28,647 nt of DNA, from contig CALJUL010000100.1 of the NCBI GenBank assembly GCA_937975725.1, positions 1 through 28,647 on the forward strand, in the 5' to 3' direction. Below are positions 7,884 through 15,412 of this stretch, piece after piece; position 1 is the first letter of the stretch; every line of letters begins with the position of its first letter. The notes under the pieces were generated by a model, which worked only from the letters and a program-made list of their open reading frames with translations, searched no databases and was not told the DNA's origin. Source of the DNA: an uncultured Pseudoxanthomonas sp. (GTDB lineage Bacteria; Pseudomonadota; Gammaproteobacteria; Xanthomonadales; Xanthomonadaceae). The position numbers and the translations under genes were made by a program.

Positions 7884-8005
7884 CCTTCTCCCTGCGGGAG
7901 AAGGTGGCGCGAAGCGCCGGATGAGGGGCGAACGGCGTCATGACGCTTGAACCGCCCGGACTTTCGTTGCCCCTCACCCCAACCCCTCTCCCGGAGGGAG
8001 AGGGG
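7884..8005. repeat. REP/MITE-like palindromic element between speE and speA
   Basis: A nested set of inverted repeats fills the intergenic region. These are CCTTCTCCC-TGC-GGGAGAAGG (7884-7904), GGCGC-GAA-GCGCC (7906-7918), the perfect 12-bp palindrome GCGTCATGACGC (7935-7946), an imperfect pair (7921-7934 with 7965-7977), and CCCCTCTCCC-GGA-GGGAGAGGGG (7983-8005). The two outer hairpins are similar to one another, so the whole 122 bp can fold as one cruciform. This is the architecture of dispersed intergenic palindromes common in xanthomonads. Only one copy is in this window, so dispersal cannot be shown here. It begins 27 nt from the speE start codon. Confidence 0.75.
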
Positions 8006-8027
8006 CTCAAGTGGGCGCGCATTGTAA

Positions 8028-8056
8028 CGGACCCGTGTGACCGCAGCCTGTAGAAT
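8028..8056 (+). promoter_or_regulatory. candidate speA promoter -10 region
   Basis: TAGAAT at 8051-8056, preceded by CCTG, is the best -10 hexamer and lies 76 nt before the chosen ATG. The -35 position (CGGACC, 8028-8033) is poor. TTGTAA at 8022-8027 is better but is 23 nt from the -10, which is too far for a standard promoter. Confidence 0.3.
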
Positions 8057-8131
8057 GCGCGTCCGCGCCGCGGCGGACCCTCCGCCACGGCAATACGAAT
8101 GCGTCGTCCCGCGCCAGCACAGCGAACCGCC

Positions 8132-10033
8132 ATGACCTCCAGCCCTCCCTGGTCCACCGACCACGCCCGCAAGACCTACTCCATCCCGCACTGGGCCGAG
8201 GGGTATTTCGACGTGGATGCCGCCGGCCGCATCGTGGTCTCGCCGAAGGGCGCGCAGGGGCCGGCGATCCCGTTGCCGGAGGTGGTGGACGCCGCGCGGG
8301 CGCAGGGCGCCAAGCTGCCGCTGCTGGTGCGTTTTCCCGACATCCTCGGCGATCGCCTGGGCAAGTTGCAGGCGGCGTTCGCGCAGGCGCAGGCCGACTG
8401 GGACTACGCCGGCGGCTACACCGCCGTGTATCCGATCAAGGTCAACCAGCACCGCGGCGTGGCCGGCACCCTGGCCTCGCACGCCGGCGAGGGCTTTGGC
8501 CTGGAAGCCGGCAGCAAGCCCGAGCTGATGGCCGTGCTGGCGCTGTCGCGCCCCGGCGGGCTGATCGTCTGCAACGGCTACAAGGACCGCGAGTACATCC
8601 GCCTGGCGCTGATCGGCCGCAAGCTGGGCCTGCAGACCTTCATCGTCATCGAGAAGCCGTCCGAGCTGGCACTGGTCATCGAGGAGTCGCGCCGGCTGGG
8701 CGTGAAGCCCGGCCTGGGCGTGCGCATGCGCCTGGCCACCCTGGGCGCGGGCAAGTGGCAGAACAGCGGTGGCGACAAGGCCAAGTTCGGGCTGTCGCCG
8801 CGCCAGGTGCTGGACCTGTGGAAGCAACTGCGCGAGGCCGGCCTGCAGGACACGCTGGGCCTGCTGCATTTCCACATGGGCTCGCAGATCAGCAACGTGC
8901 GCGACATCGCCAACGGCATGCGCGAGGCGACGCGCTACTTCGTCGAACTGTCGAAGCTGGGCGCGACCATCAGCCACGTCGACGTCGGCGGCGGCCTGGG
9001 CATCGACTACGAAGGCACGCGTTCGCGCAGCTACTGCTCGATCAACTACGGCATCGGCCAGTACGCCAGCAACATCGTGCAGCCGCTGGCCGAAGCCTGC
9101 GAACAGAACGGCCTGGTGCCGCCGCGCATCGTCACCGAGTGCGGCCGCGCGATGACCGCGCACCACGCGGTGCTGGTGGTCAACGTGTCGGAAGTGGAGC
9201 AGGCGCCGGAAGGCCGCGTGCCGCCCGCGCACGACGACGAGCCGGCGGTGATCCGCCACCTGCGCGAGATCCACGGCGAACTGGACACGCGGCCGGCGGT
9301 GGAGCTGTTCCACGAGGCACAGCACCACCACAGCGAGGGCCTGTCGCTGTACGCGCTGGGCCAGATCGACCTGGTCCACCGCGCACGCATCGACGACCTG
9401 TTCTACGCCATCGCGCACGCGGTGCGCGGCCGCCTGAGCAGCGACGAGCGCAGCCATCGCGACCTGCTGGACGAGTTGAACGAGCGGTTGGTGGACAAGT
9501 ACTTCGTCAACTTCAGCGTGTTCGAGTCGATCCCGGACGTGTGGGCCATCGACCAGGTGTTCCCGATCGTGCCGATCGAGCGCCTGGACGAGGCGCCGCA
9601 GCGCCGCGGCGTGATCGCCGACATGACCTGCGATTCCGACGGCATGGTCGAGACCTACGTGGAGAACGAGGGGCTGGATTCCTCGCTGCCGCTGCATGCG
9701 CTGAAGCCGGGCGAGAGCTACCGGCTCGGCATATTCCTGGTCGGCGCGTATCAGGAAATCCTGGGCGACATCCACAACCTGTTCGGCGACACCGACGCAG
9801 TGGAAGTCAGCGCCGACGCCGGTACCGGCTACCTGCTGACCCAGCAGCGCCGCGGCGATACCACCGACGTGATGCTGGACTACGTGGGCTACCGGCTGGA
9901 CGACTTGCGTGCCGTGTATCGGCAGCGCGTGGACGAGGCCGGCCTGTCGGCCGACGAGTCGGCGCTGCTCGCGGATGCGCTGGAAGCCGGCTTGACCGGC
10001 TACACCTACCTGTCGGACGAACCGCTGGGTTGA
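8132..10033 (+). CDS. speA: biosynthetic arginine decarboxylase
   Basis: 633-residue PLP enzyme that decarboxylates arginine to agmatine, the entry to putrescine and spermidine. Family marks are RKTYSIPHWAEGYFDVD near the N-terminus, YPIKVNQ with the PLP lysine K103, HFHMGSQ, DVGGGLGIDYEGT (phosphate-binding glycine loop), ECGRAMTAHHAVLV, and TCDSDG with the catalytic cysteine near the C-terminus. The length matches SpeA (about 630). An in-frame ATG at 8099 would add 11 residues. The ATG at 8132 is preferred because homologues begin close to the RKTYSIPHW segment, though neither start has a strong ribosome binding site. It is divergent from speE. No agmatinase or agmatine deiminase gene is in the window. 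A lower-GC pair of genes follows after 70 nt. Confidence 0.95.
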   Translation: MTSSPPWSTDHARKTYSIPHWAEGYFDVDAAGRIVVSPKGAQGPAIPLPEVVDAARAQGAKLPLLVRFPDILGDRLGKLQAAFAQAQADWDYAGGYTAVYPIKVNQHRGVAGTLASHAGEGFGLEAGSKPELMAVLALSRPGGLIVCNGYKDREYIRLALIGRKLGLQTFIVIEKPSELALVIEESRRLGVKPGLGVRMRLATLGAGKWQNSGGDKAKFGLSPRQVLDLWKQLREAGLQDTLGLLHFHMGSQISNVRDIANGMREATRYFVELSKLGATISHVDVGGGLGIDYEGTRSRSYCSINYGIGQYASNIVQPLAEACEQNGLVPPRIVTECGRAMTAHHAVLVVNVSEVEQAPEGRVPPAHDDEPAVIRHLREIHGELDTRPAVELFHEAQHHHSEGLSLYALGQIDLVHRARIDDLFYAIAHAVRGRLSSDERSHRDLLDELNERLVDKYFVNFSVFESIPDVWAIDQVFPIVPIERLDEAPQRRGVIADMTCDSDGMVETYVENEGLDSSLPLHALKPGESYRLGIFLVGAYQEILGDIHNLFGDTDAVEVSADAGTGYLLTQQRRGDTTDVMLDYVGYRLDDLRAVYRQRVDEAGLSADESALLADALEAGLTGYTYLSDEPLG

Positions 10034-10103
10034 GTCCGCGCGTCGCAGTTTGCGCGATTCCATGGAGACATCCTCCACTCTCCAGGTGACGTGGGGAGAT
10101 CGC

Positions 10104-10883
10104 GTGTCGAAGGGTGAAGCGGTCGGCGGTAGGGGAATCGCCTTTCCTGTTGGGCTGCGCGGGCTCAAAGAGGTTGAGTCTCGGGAGCCCGTGGTGCGGT
10201 TGTTGCTCCCCGCTGAGTACCAGGAGGAAGTTCCCCCCTTCCCGCTTCCCGGTCGCGCCCGCTGGGAGATCTTGCGGGAGGGGGCGTTCCCGTATTTGGA
10301 AGAAGAGGCGGAGAACAACAGATATACCTTCATTCTCTGGAACGTGGCGTCTTCCTATCAGAAATGGGTTGCGGCGTTGCTGGACAGAAAAGCATCGCAA
10401 TCAGACGTCGTTGTCATCCTGCATGCGGCTGGAGAAGTGGTGCCGCATCATCTCGCCCACAAGTCAATATTGAAGGTTGGCCACCAAGGGAGCCTGCACG
10501 ACACGCTATTTCGACTTGTCAGTGCGATGGTGCTCCCGGCTGTGTTCCAGTCGGTCATCGGAGCGGATCCGGTGGATATCGTGCGTTTATCGCGGAGCGG
10601 GGGGAATCTTCACGTCGACTTCGTCGAAACGGATAAGGTCGAGGCCCTTTGGGCTGGCATCGAACGTTGCTGGGAGAACTTTCCCTTCCCTTGGAGCCGG
10701 CTGAAGGGCTTGGTCTTCGCCATCATGGCGCCTGTTGGAATGCCCGTCCTTACGTCCTCGGGACTGCTCGATGGTGATCGATGGGAGCGTCTTCTGGGGG
10801 GCGAACAAGTCGATATCGTGGTGACGCTGTTTGGCAGGGAAGATGATTGTGTTTCCGTTACTTTGCTGAAGTTCTTTAGATGA
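10104..10883 (+). CDS. putative FtsZ/tubulin-like protein lacking the N-terminal nucleotide-binding half
   Basis: 259 residues, no named family recognised. From about residue 135 the pattern looks like the second half of FtsZ/tubulin: a long helix (LFRLVSAMVLPAVFQSVIG), then NLHVDFVETDKV at 168-179, which parallels the FtsZ T7 loop (INVDFADV) and keeps its first acidic residue (D172) with E175 at the second, then RLKGLVFAIMAP at 199-210, VDIVVTLFG at 236-244 and CVSVTLLKFF at 249-258 as the strands of the C-terminal domain. FILWNVASSYQKWVAALL followed by DVVVILHA (77-108) could be a degenerate T4 region. No GGGTGTG or N-terminal GTPase motifs are present. The GTG at 10104 has GGGGAG 5 nt upstream. 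ATG 10062 and TTG 10050 are in frame but lack one. The stop overlaps the next start (ATGA). GC is clearly below the flanks. The family assignment is a pattern-based inference. Confidence 0.55.
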   Translation: MSKGEAVGGRGIAFPVGLRGLKEVESREPVVRLLLPAEYQEEVPPFPLPGRARWEILREGAFPYLEEEAENNRYTFILWNVASSYQKWVAALLDRKASQSDVVVILHAAGEVVPHHLAHKSILKVGHQGSLHDTLFRLVSAMVLPAVFQSVIGADPVDIVRLSRSGGNLHVDFVETDKVEALWAGIERCWENFPFPWSRLKGLVFAIMAPVGMPVLTSSGLLDGDRWERLLGGEQVDIVVTLFGREDDCVSVTLLKFFR

Positions 10884-11539
10884 GTCAGTGGTGTGATGAT
10901 GGAAAGGTATGGTCGGCTGGAGTGGCAAGAGGTGATATGAAACGTGCAGATTATTTGAAGGGTGTTCCGGGCGGGGCGTTGCAGTTGGTGATCGTTGGAA
11001 AAGATCCGTATCCACGTAGCGCTGTTGAGATTCCGTTCTGCAAGGAATCTTTGGATGAGCTGTACGTACACAACTGTTCTGGGGGCGTTGTACTCAGCTC
11101 GCTGGGCTACGAAAAGGCACGCGCGCAAAAGCTACATGGAGGAGACTCCTTGAGTCTCTTCCTCGCTTTGCGCGAGTCAGGGATCATATTTCTGAATGCA
11201 CTCTACCGCGATCCGAAGTGTGATAAGACTTCTGGAGATATCGGGAAAAAGATACTCAAAGGCGATACCTATGCGCTCAAGCGTGCTTATGAACAGAACG
11301 AAGATGTTCTCGTTCGCGCCAAAAATGTAATCCTGTGTGGCGAAGCAAAGAAGATCGTCAGGTGGCTGCCGGGAGCCCCGCTGAGCGCCGAAGGCGGGCG
11401 TGTTCACTGCGTAGTGCATCCGGACGTCAGAAATGCGTGGCGGGACGAGTGGAAGGCGTGGTGGGCTCCAGACGCAGTGAGAATTCGTTTCGGCTTGAAT
11501 CTTGCTGATATCTCTAGCGAAGAGCCGCTGTTACGTTAG
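10880..11539 (+). CDS. uracil-DNA glycosylase superfamily-like protein
   Basis: 219 residues. LVIVGKDPYP (36-45) matches UDG motif 1 (GQDPYH), with D42 at the water-activating Asp and Y44 at the Tyr that shields the pocket. IPF with F53 fits the uracil-stacking Phe, GIIFLNAL with N106 the uracil-binding Asn strand, VILCGEAKK the LLWG strand, and VVHPDV with H180 the catalytic HPSP loop. Thus the five key residues of family-1 UDG (D64, Y66, F77, N123, H187 in E. coli) have counterparts in order. Q63 and H67 are replaced by K41 and P45, and the leucine-intercalation loop is altered. Predicted role: base excision or recognition of uracil or a modified base. The start ATG overlaps the previous stop (ATGA). 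M20 at 10937 has a stronger GAGGTGAT just upstream and is an alternative start. Sampled GC is 47-50%. It is clearly not the housekeeping ung by length or motif. Confidence 0.7.
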   Translation: MSQWCDDGKVWSAGVARGDMKRADYLKGVPGGALQLVIVGKDPYPRSAVEIPFCKESLDELYVHNCSGGVVLSSLGYEKARAQKLHGGDSLSLFLALRESGIIFLNALYRDPKCDKTSGDIGKKILKGDTYALKRAYEQNEDVLVRAKNVILCGEAKKIVRWLPGAPLSAEGGRVHCVVHPDVRNAWRDEWKAWWAPDAVRIRFGLNLADISSEEPLLR

Positions 11540-11578
11540 ATTTCACGCGCGTCGTTTGACTTTGGAGGGAAGTCCGCG

Positions 11579-12331
11579 TTAACAGTCGCGCGCCACCTGG
11601 AACCCCGCGAACGACTGCGTCACCGGCATGATCTCCAGCCGGTTGATGTTGAGGTGCGGCGGCAGGGTGGCGACGTAGAGGATCTGCTCGGCGATGTCCT
11701 CGGCGGTCATCGGCTGGGCGCCGGCATAGAGCTTGTCCGAAGCAGTCTGGTCGCCGTGGGTGCGGACCAGGGTGAATTCGGTTTCGGCCATGCCCGGCTC
11801 GATGTCGGTCACGCGCACGCCGGTGCCGTGCAGGTCGCTGCGCAGGCCCAGCGAGAACTGCCGCACGAACGCCTTGGTGCCGCCGTACGCGTTGCCGCCG
11901 GGATAGGGATAGGTGCCGGCGATGGAGCCGATGTTGATGATCGCCCCCTTGCGCTCGATCAGCAGCGGCAGCAGGCGGCGGGTGACGGTGACCAGCGCGG
12001 TGACGTTGGTCGCGATCATGGTGCGCCAGTCGTCCAGCGAGGCCTGCTGTGCGGGCGCGGTGCCCAGCGCCAGGCCGGCGTTGTTGACCAGCAGGTCGAT
12101 GCCGCGGAAGCCTTCGGGCAGCGCGTCGAGTGCGGCGTCCAGCGCGGCTTCGTCGCGGATGTCGAAGGCGGCGGCATGCACCTTGTCGGCGCCGAGTTCG
12201 CCGGCCAGCGCGTGCAGGCGATCCGCGCGCCGGCCGGTGGCGATCACGCGCCAGCCGGCGGCGGCGAAACGGCGGACGGCGGCGGCGCCGAAGCCGGAGG
12301 TGGCGCCGGTGATGAGGGCGGTGCGCGTCAT
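11579..12331 (-). CDS. SDR family NAD(P)-dependent oxidoreductase (YdfG-like)
   Basis: 250-residue classical short-chain dehydrogenase/reductase. The cofactor site TGATSGFG is near residues 8-15, with an RR pair (TGRRADR) after beta-2 that favours NADP(H). NNAG, the catalytic serine in NIGSIAG and the YGGTK active-site Tyr/Lys are all present. The EPGMAETEF region and overall sequence resemble YdfG, an NADP-dependent 3-hydroxy-acid (serine/allo-threonine) dehydrogenase. The substrate remains a guess. AGGA at 7 nt supports the ATG at 12329-12331. It is probably the last gene of the argS-SPOR-membrane protein run, 34 nt after the membrane protein gene. Confidence 0.9.
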   Translation of the reverse strand: MTRTALITGATSGFGAAAVRRFAAAGWRVIATGRRADRLHALAGELGADKVHAAAFDIRDEAALDAALDALPEGFRGIDLLVNNAGLALGTAPAQQASLDDWRTMIATNVTALVTVTRRLLPLLIERKGAIINIGSIAGTYPYPGGNAYGGTKAFVRQFSLGLRSDLHGTGVRVTDIEPGMAETEFTLVRTHGDQTASDKLYAGAQPMTAEDIAEQILYVATLPPHLNINRLEIMPVTQSFAGFQVARDC

Positions 12332-12365
12332 GGCGGTTCCTAGGGAGAGGGAAAACGGAGAGACG

Positions 12366-12794
12366 TCAGCCGGCGGCGTGCCGCCGTGCGTGCCAGCGTG
12401 CGCCCAGCCATGCGCCCGCGGCGGCGGCGGCCAGCGACGCCACGGCGCTGAGCGCGTTCGTGCGCAGCAGGTAGCCCAGCGGATAGGCGGCTTCCGGCGC
12501 CGGGGCCGCGATGCCGGCGAGCACCGCCAGGGTGGCGACCCACATCGCCAGCGTCAGGCCGACGGCCACGATCAGGAAACGGGGGCCGGCCAAGGCGCCG
12601 CCCAGGGCCATGCAGGCCAGCGTGACGGCGTGGCTGACCGGCGCCAGATAACCCAGTGGGGTCTGCACGATGTCCTGCCAGGCGGCGGGCAGCAGGTGTC
12701 CTATAAGCCACGATGCCGACAGCAGCGCTGCCGTCGCCACCGCCGTGGCCAGCAACAGCCGCTGCCAGGGCGGCGTAGGCCAGCGGCGGCTCAC
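12366..12794 (-). CDS. small integral membrane protein of unknown function
   Basis: 142 residues with four predicted membrane helices (roughly 12-35, 45-68, 73-95 and 112-130) and an arginine-rich C-terminus (GARWHARRHAA) that should stay in the cytoplasm. No family recognised. The GTG start overlaps the TGA stop of the SPOR-domain gene by 4 nt (GTGA), so translation is coupled. That coupling ties it to the envelope/division context of the SPOR protein, but no function follows from it. GC matches the flanks. Confidence 0.75.
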   Translation of the reverse strand: MSRRWPTPPWQRLLLATAVATAALLSASWLIGHLLPAAWQDIVQTPLGYLAPVSHAVTLACMALGGALAGPRFLIVAVGLTLAMWVATLAVLAGIAAPAPEAAYPLGYLLRTNALSAVASLAAAAAGAWLGARWHARRHAAG

Positions 12795-13618
12795 TGCGCC
12801 TTCACCGCCATGGCCGGCAGTCCGCCGCTGGCGAGCTTCTGCTTGGCGTCGGCCAGTTCGCTGGCGGTGCCGTAGGGCCCCATGCGCACGCGGTAGACCG
12901 TCTTGCCGTTGATCTGCGCCGATTCCACGCGGGCGCTCAGGCCAAGCATGGCGATCTTGGCCTTGGTGGCCTCGGCGTCGCCGGAGGCGCCGAAGGCGCC
13001 GGCCTGCAGGATGTAGCGTGCGCCGGTGTCGGCGCTGGCCACGGTGGCGGCCGGTCCGGGCGTATTGGTGGTGGTGGCAGGGGGTTCCTGGCGCGCCGGG
13101 CGGGCGGGCGTCGCCGTGGCCGCCGTCGCGGACGGGCCGGGAGTGGCGGCCGGGGTTTCGGCGATGGGTGCGGGCTGGGCCGGCGTGCCGGTGGCAGCCT
13201 GCACAGGGGCGGCCACCGGCGAGCGGCCTTCCAGCGCGGCGCGCGCCTTGCGGGCTTCTTCCTCGCGCGCGCTGGCGGCCAGTTCGGCGTCGGACATCTG
13301 CACTTCCTTGCCCGGCAGCAGGGTGTAGAAGTCGTACTGGGTTTCCTTGGGCGCTTCACCGCCCGGCGCCGGAGTGGCAGGCGCGTCGGCCGTCGATTCG
13401 GGCACCACCGCGTCCACGTCGGCGCTGTCGATGGGCGCCGGCTGCGCATCGGGATTGGGTTGCGGACGGAAGAAACCGTCGCCGTCCTTCTTCACCAGGC
13501 CGGGTGCGATGAAATACACCGCCAGGCCGATCAGCAGGCCGAGGACCAGCCACACCCATGCGGGCGTGGCGTGGCTGGAATTCCGGGTGGCCTGGCTCTT
13601 GCCGCGCTTCGCTGCCAT
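12791..13618 (-). CDS. SPOR domain-containing protein (FtsN-like topology)
   Basis: 275-residue bitopic inner-membrane protein. It has a short basic cytoplasmic N-terminus, one transmembrane helix at about 21-38 (WVWLVLGLLIGLAVYFIAPG), a long Ala/Pro/Thr-rich periplasmic linker (about 50-195) and a C-terminal SPOR domain (about 200-275, beginning RYILQAGAF and containing VYRVRMGPY). SPOR domains bind denuded septal glycan. The layout and the position directly after argS are those of FtsN-like division proteins in gammaproteobacteria, but FtsN identity is not proven. GGAG 8 nt before the ATG supports the start, 14 nt after the argS stop. Confidence 0.9.
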   Translation of the reverse strand: MAAKRGKSQATRNSSHATPAWVWLVLGLLIGLAVYFIAPGLVKKDGDGFFRPQPNPDAQPAPIDSADVDAVVPESTADAPATPAPGGEAPKETQYDFYTLLPGKEVQMSDAELAASAREEEARKARAALEGRSPVAAPVQAATGTPAQPAPIAETPAATPGPSATAATATPARPARQEPPATTTNTPGPAATVASADTGARYILQAGAFGASGDAEATKAKIAMLGLSARVESAQINGKTVYRVRMGPYGTASELADAKQKLASGGLPAMAVKAQ

Positions 13619-13632
13619 CTACTGCTCTCCGC

Positions 13633-15324
13633 TCACATCTTCTCGGGCGCGCTGACGCCCAACAGGTCCAGTCCGTTGGCCAGTGCCTGGCGCACCGCCA
13701 CGGCCAACGCCAGCCGCGCATTGCGCTCGCCGGCATCCTCGACGAGGATCGGTTCGCCGTCGTACCACGCTTGGAAAGCATAGGCCAGTTCGCGCAGGTA
13801 TTGCGCGATGGCATGCGGTTCCAGCGACGCGCCCGCGGCTTCCACTACTTCTGGGTAGCGCGACAGTTCCACCATGAGCGCCAGCGAGCCTTCGTCGACA
13901 AGCGACGGCAGGGCGGCGATGCCGGCGGCCTGGTCGTAGGCGGGGAAGCCCTTCTCGGTCACCCGGCGCAGTAGGCTGCAGACGCGCGCATGAGCGTACT
14001 GCACGTAGAAGACGGGATTGTCCTTGCTCTGCTCGCGCGCCAGGTCGATGTCGAAGGTGAGCTGCGAATCCGGCTTGCGCGCGATCAGGAACCAGCGTGT
14101 GGCGTCGGCGCCGGCTTCTTCGATCAGGTCGCGCAGGGTCAGGTAGCTGCCGGCGCGCTTGGACAGCTTCACTTCCTCGCCGCCGCGCATCACCGTGACC
14201 ATCTGGTGCAGCACGTATTCCGGGTAGCCCGGCGGGATGCCTTCGTCCAGCGCCTGCAGGCCGGCCTTCACCCGCGCCAGCGAGCCGTGGTGGTCGGCGC
14301 CCAGTTCGGTGATCGCGCGCTGGTAGCCGCGCTGCCACTTGCTGAGGTGGTAGGCCACGTCCGGCACGAAGTAGGTATAGGTGCCGTCGGACTTGCGCAT
14401 CACGCGGTCTTTGTCGTCGCCGAAGTCGGTGGACTTCAGCCACAGCGCGCCGCCTTCCTCGTAGGTGTGGCCGGATGCGACCAGCTTGCGCACGGTCTCC
14501 TCCACCTTGCCTTCGGTGTACAGCGAGCTTTCCAGGAAATAGCGGTCGAACGACACGCCGAACGCGGCCAGGTCCAGGTTCTGCTCGCGGCGCAGGTAGG
14601 CCACGGCGAAGCGGCGGATGGCGTCCAGGTCGTGCGGGTCCTTCGCGCCGGTGACGACATGGCCTTCGACTTCGACCGAATCGCCGGCCAGGTACGCCTG
14701 TGCCACGTCGGCGATGTAGTCGCCGCGGTAGCCGTCCTCCGGCCAGCCCTCGCTGTCGGGGGTCAGACCCAGTGCGCGCGCCTGAGTGGACTTGGCCAGG
14801 TTGTCGATCTGCACGCCGGCGTCGTTGTAGTAGAACTCGCGCTTGGCGTCCCAGCCGTTGGCGGCCAGTACGCGGGCGATGCAGTCGCCGATGACGCCGG
14901 CGCGGCCGTGGCCGACGTGCAGCGGGCCGGTCGGGTTGGCCGAGACATATTCCACGCCCACGGTGCGGCCGGCACCGCTGTCGTTGCGGCCGTAGGCGGC
15001 GCCCTGCGCCAGCGCGGCCGCCACTTCACGCTGGTAGGCGCCGGCGGTCAGGTGGAAGTTGATGAAGCCGGGGCCGGCGATCTCCACCTTCGCCACGTCC
15101 TCGCTGGCCGGCAGGGCTTCCACCAGCGCGGCGGCGATGGCGCGCGGATTGCTGCGCGCGGCCTTGGCCAGCAGCATGGCGGCGTTGGTGGCGAAGTCGC
15201 CGTGCTCGCGCGTCTTGGGGCGCTCGACCACGAAATCCGGCGTGGCGGCGTCGGCCGGCAGGGTGCCGGCGATGCGCAGGGCGTCGATGCCCCGGGAGAT
15301 CAGGGCGCGGAGGGAGGCTTTCAC
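13633..15324 (-). CDS. argS: arginyl-tRNA synthetase
   Basis: 563-residue class I synthetase that charges tRNA-Arg. The N-terminal additional domain is followed by HVGHGR (the HIGH motif, 136-139), preceded by EYVSANPTGP. KLSK at 386-389 takes the place of KMSKS. The C-terminal DALR anticodon-binding domain ends the protein (YAHARVCSLLRR, then the AYAFQAWYDGEPIL helix). The start is GTG at 15322-15324, with no clear ribosome binding site upstream. The N-terminus (KASLRALI) agrees with homologues as I remember them, so the start is likely correct. TAGAAT on the minus strand (15356-15361) is a possible -10. First gene of a run with the SPOR protein, the membrane protein and perhaps the SDR. Confidence 0.96.
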   Translation of the reverse strand: MKASLRALISRGIDALRIAGTLPADAATPDFVVERPKTREHGDFATNAAMLLAKAARSNPRAIAAALVEALPASEDVAKVEIAGPGFINFHLTAGAYQREVAAALAQGAAYGRNDSGAGRTVGVEYVSANPTGPLHVGHGRAGVIGDCIARVLAANGWDAKREFYYNDAGVQIDNLAKSTQARALGLTPDSEGWPEDGYRGDYIADVAQAYLAGDSVEVEGHVVTGAKDPHDLDAIRRFAVAYLRREQNLDLAAFGVSFDRYFLESSLYTEGKVEETVRKLVASGHTYEEGGALWLKSTDFGDDKDRVMRKSDGTYTYFVPDVAYHLSKWQRGYQRAITELGADHHGSLARVKAGLQALDEGIPPGYPEYVLHQMVTVMRGGEEVKLSKRAGSYLTLRDLIEEAGADATRWFLIARKPDSQLTFDIDLAREQSKDNPVFYVQYAHARVCSLLRRVTEKGFPAYDQAAGIAALPSLVDEGSLALMVELSRYPEVVEAAGASLEPHAIAQYLRELAYAFQAWYDGEPILVEDAGERNARLALAVAVRQALANGLDLLGVSAPEKM

Positions 15325-15412
15325 GGAGGACCGTCGTAGTGCGAGGGAACCCCCTATTCTAGTTTTTCCGGGCGCGGACGTGGGCGAGGCGGCGTTCAGT
15401 ACCGCCGTGCGT

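Noticed and set aside
10134..10200. Residues 10-20 of the first module protein (GRGIAFPVGLRG) look like the opening of GPW/gp25 baseplate proteins
   Set aside because: Only the first dozen residues fit. The GER and PxFG positions of gp25 are not found, and no other tail or injection-system genes are near. Kept as a weak alternative only.
7868..10333. An 821-residue minus-strand open frame covering speA
   Set aside because: Composition is that of a reverse-strand shadow, rich in RHVQ repeats, and speA on the + strand is certain.
12791..13618. Assigning the SPOR protein the symbol ftsN
   Set aside because: The topology and SPOR domain fit, but the short essential FtsN helices cannot be recognised by eye, so no symbol is given.
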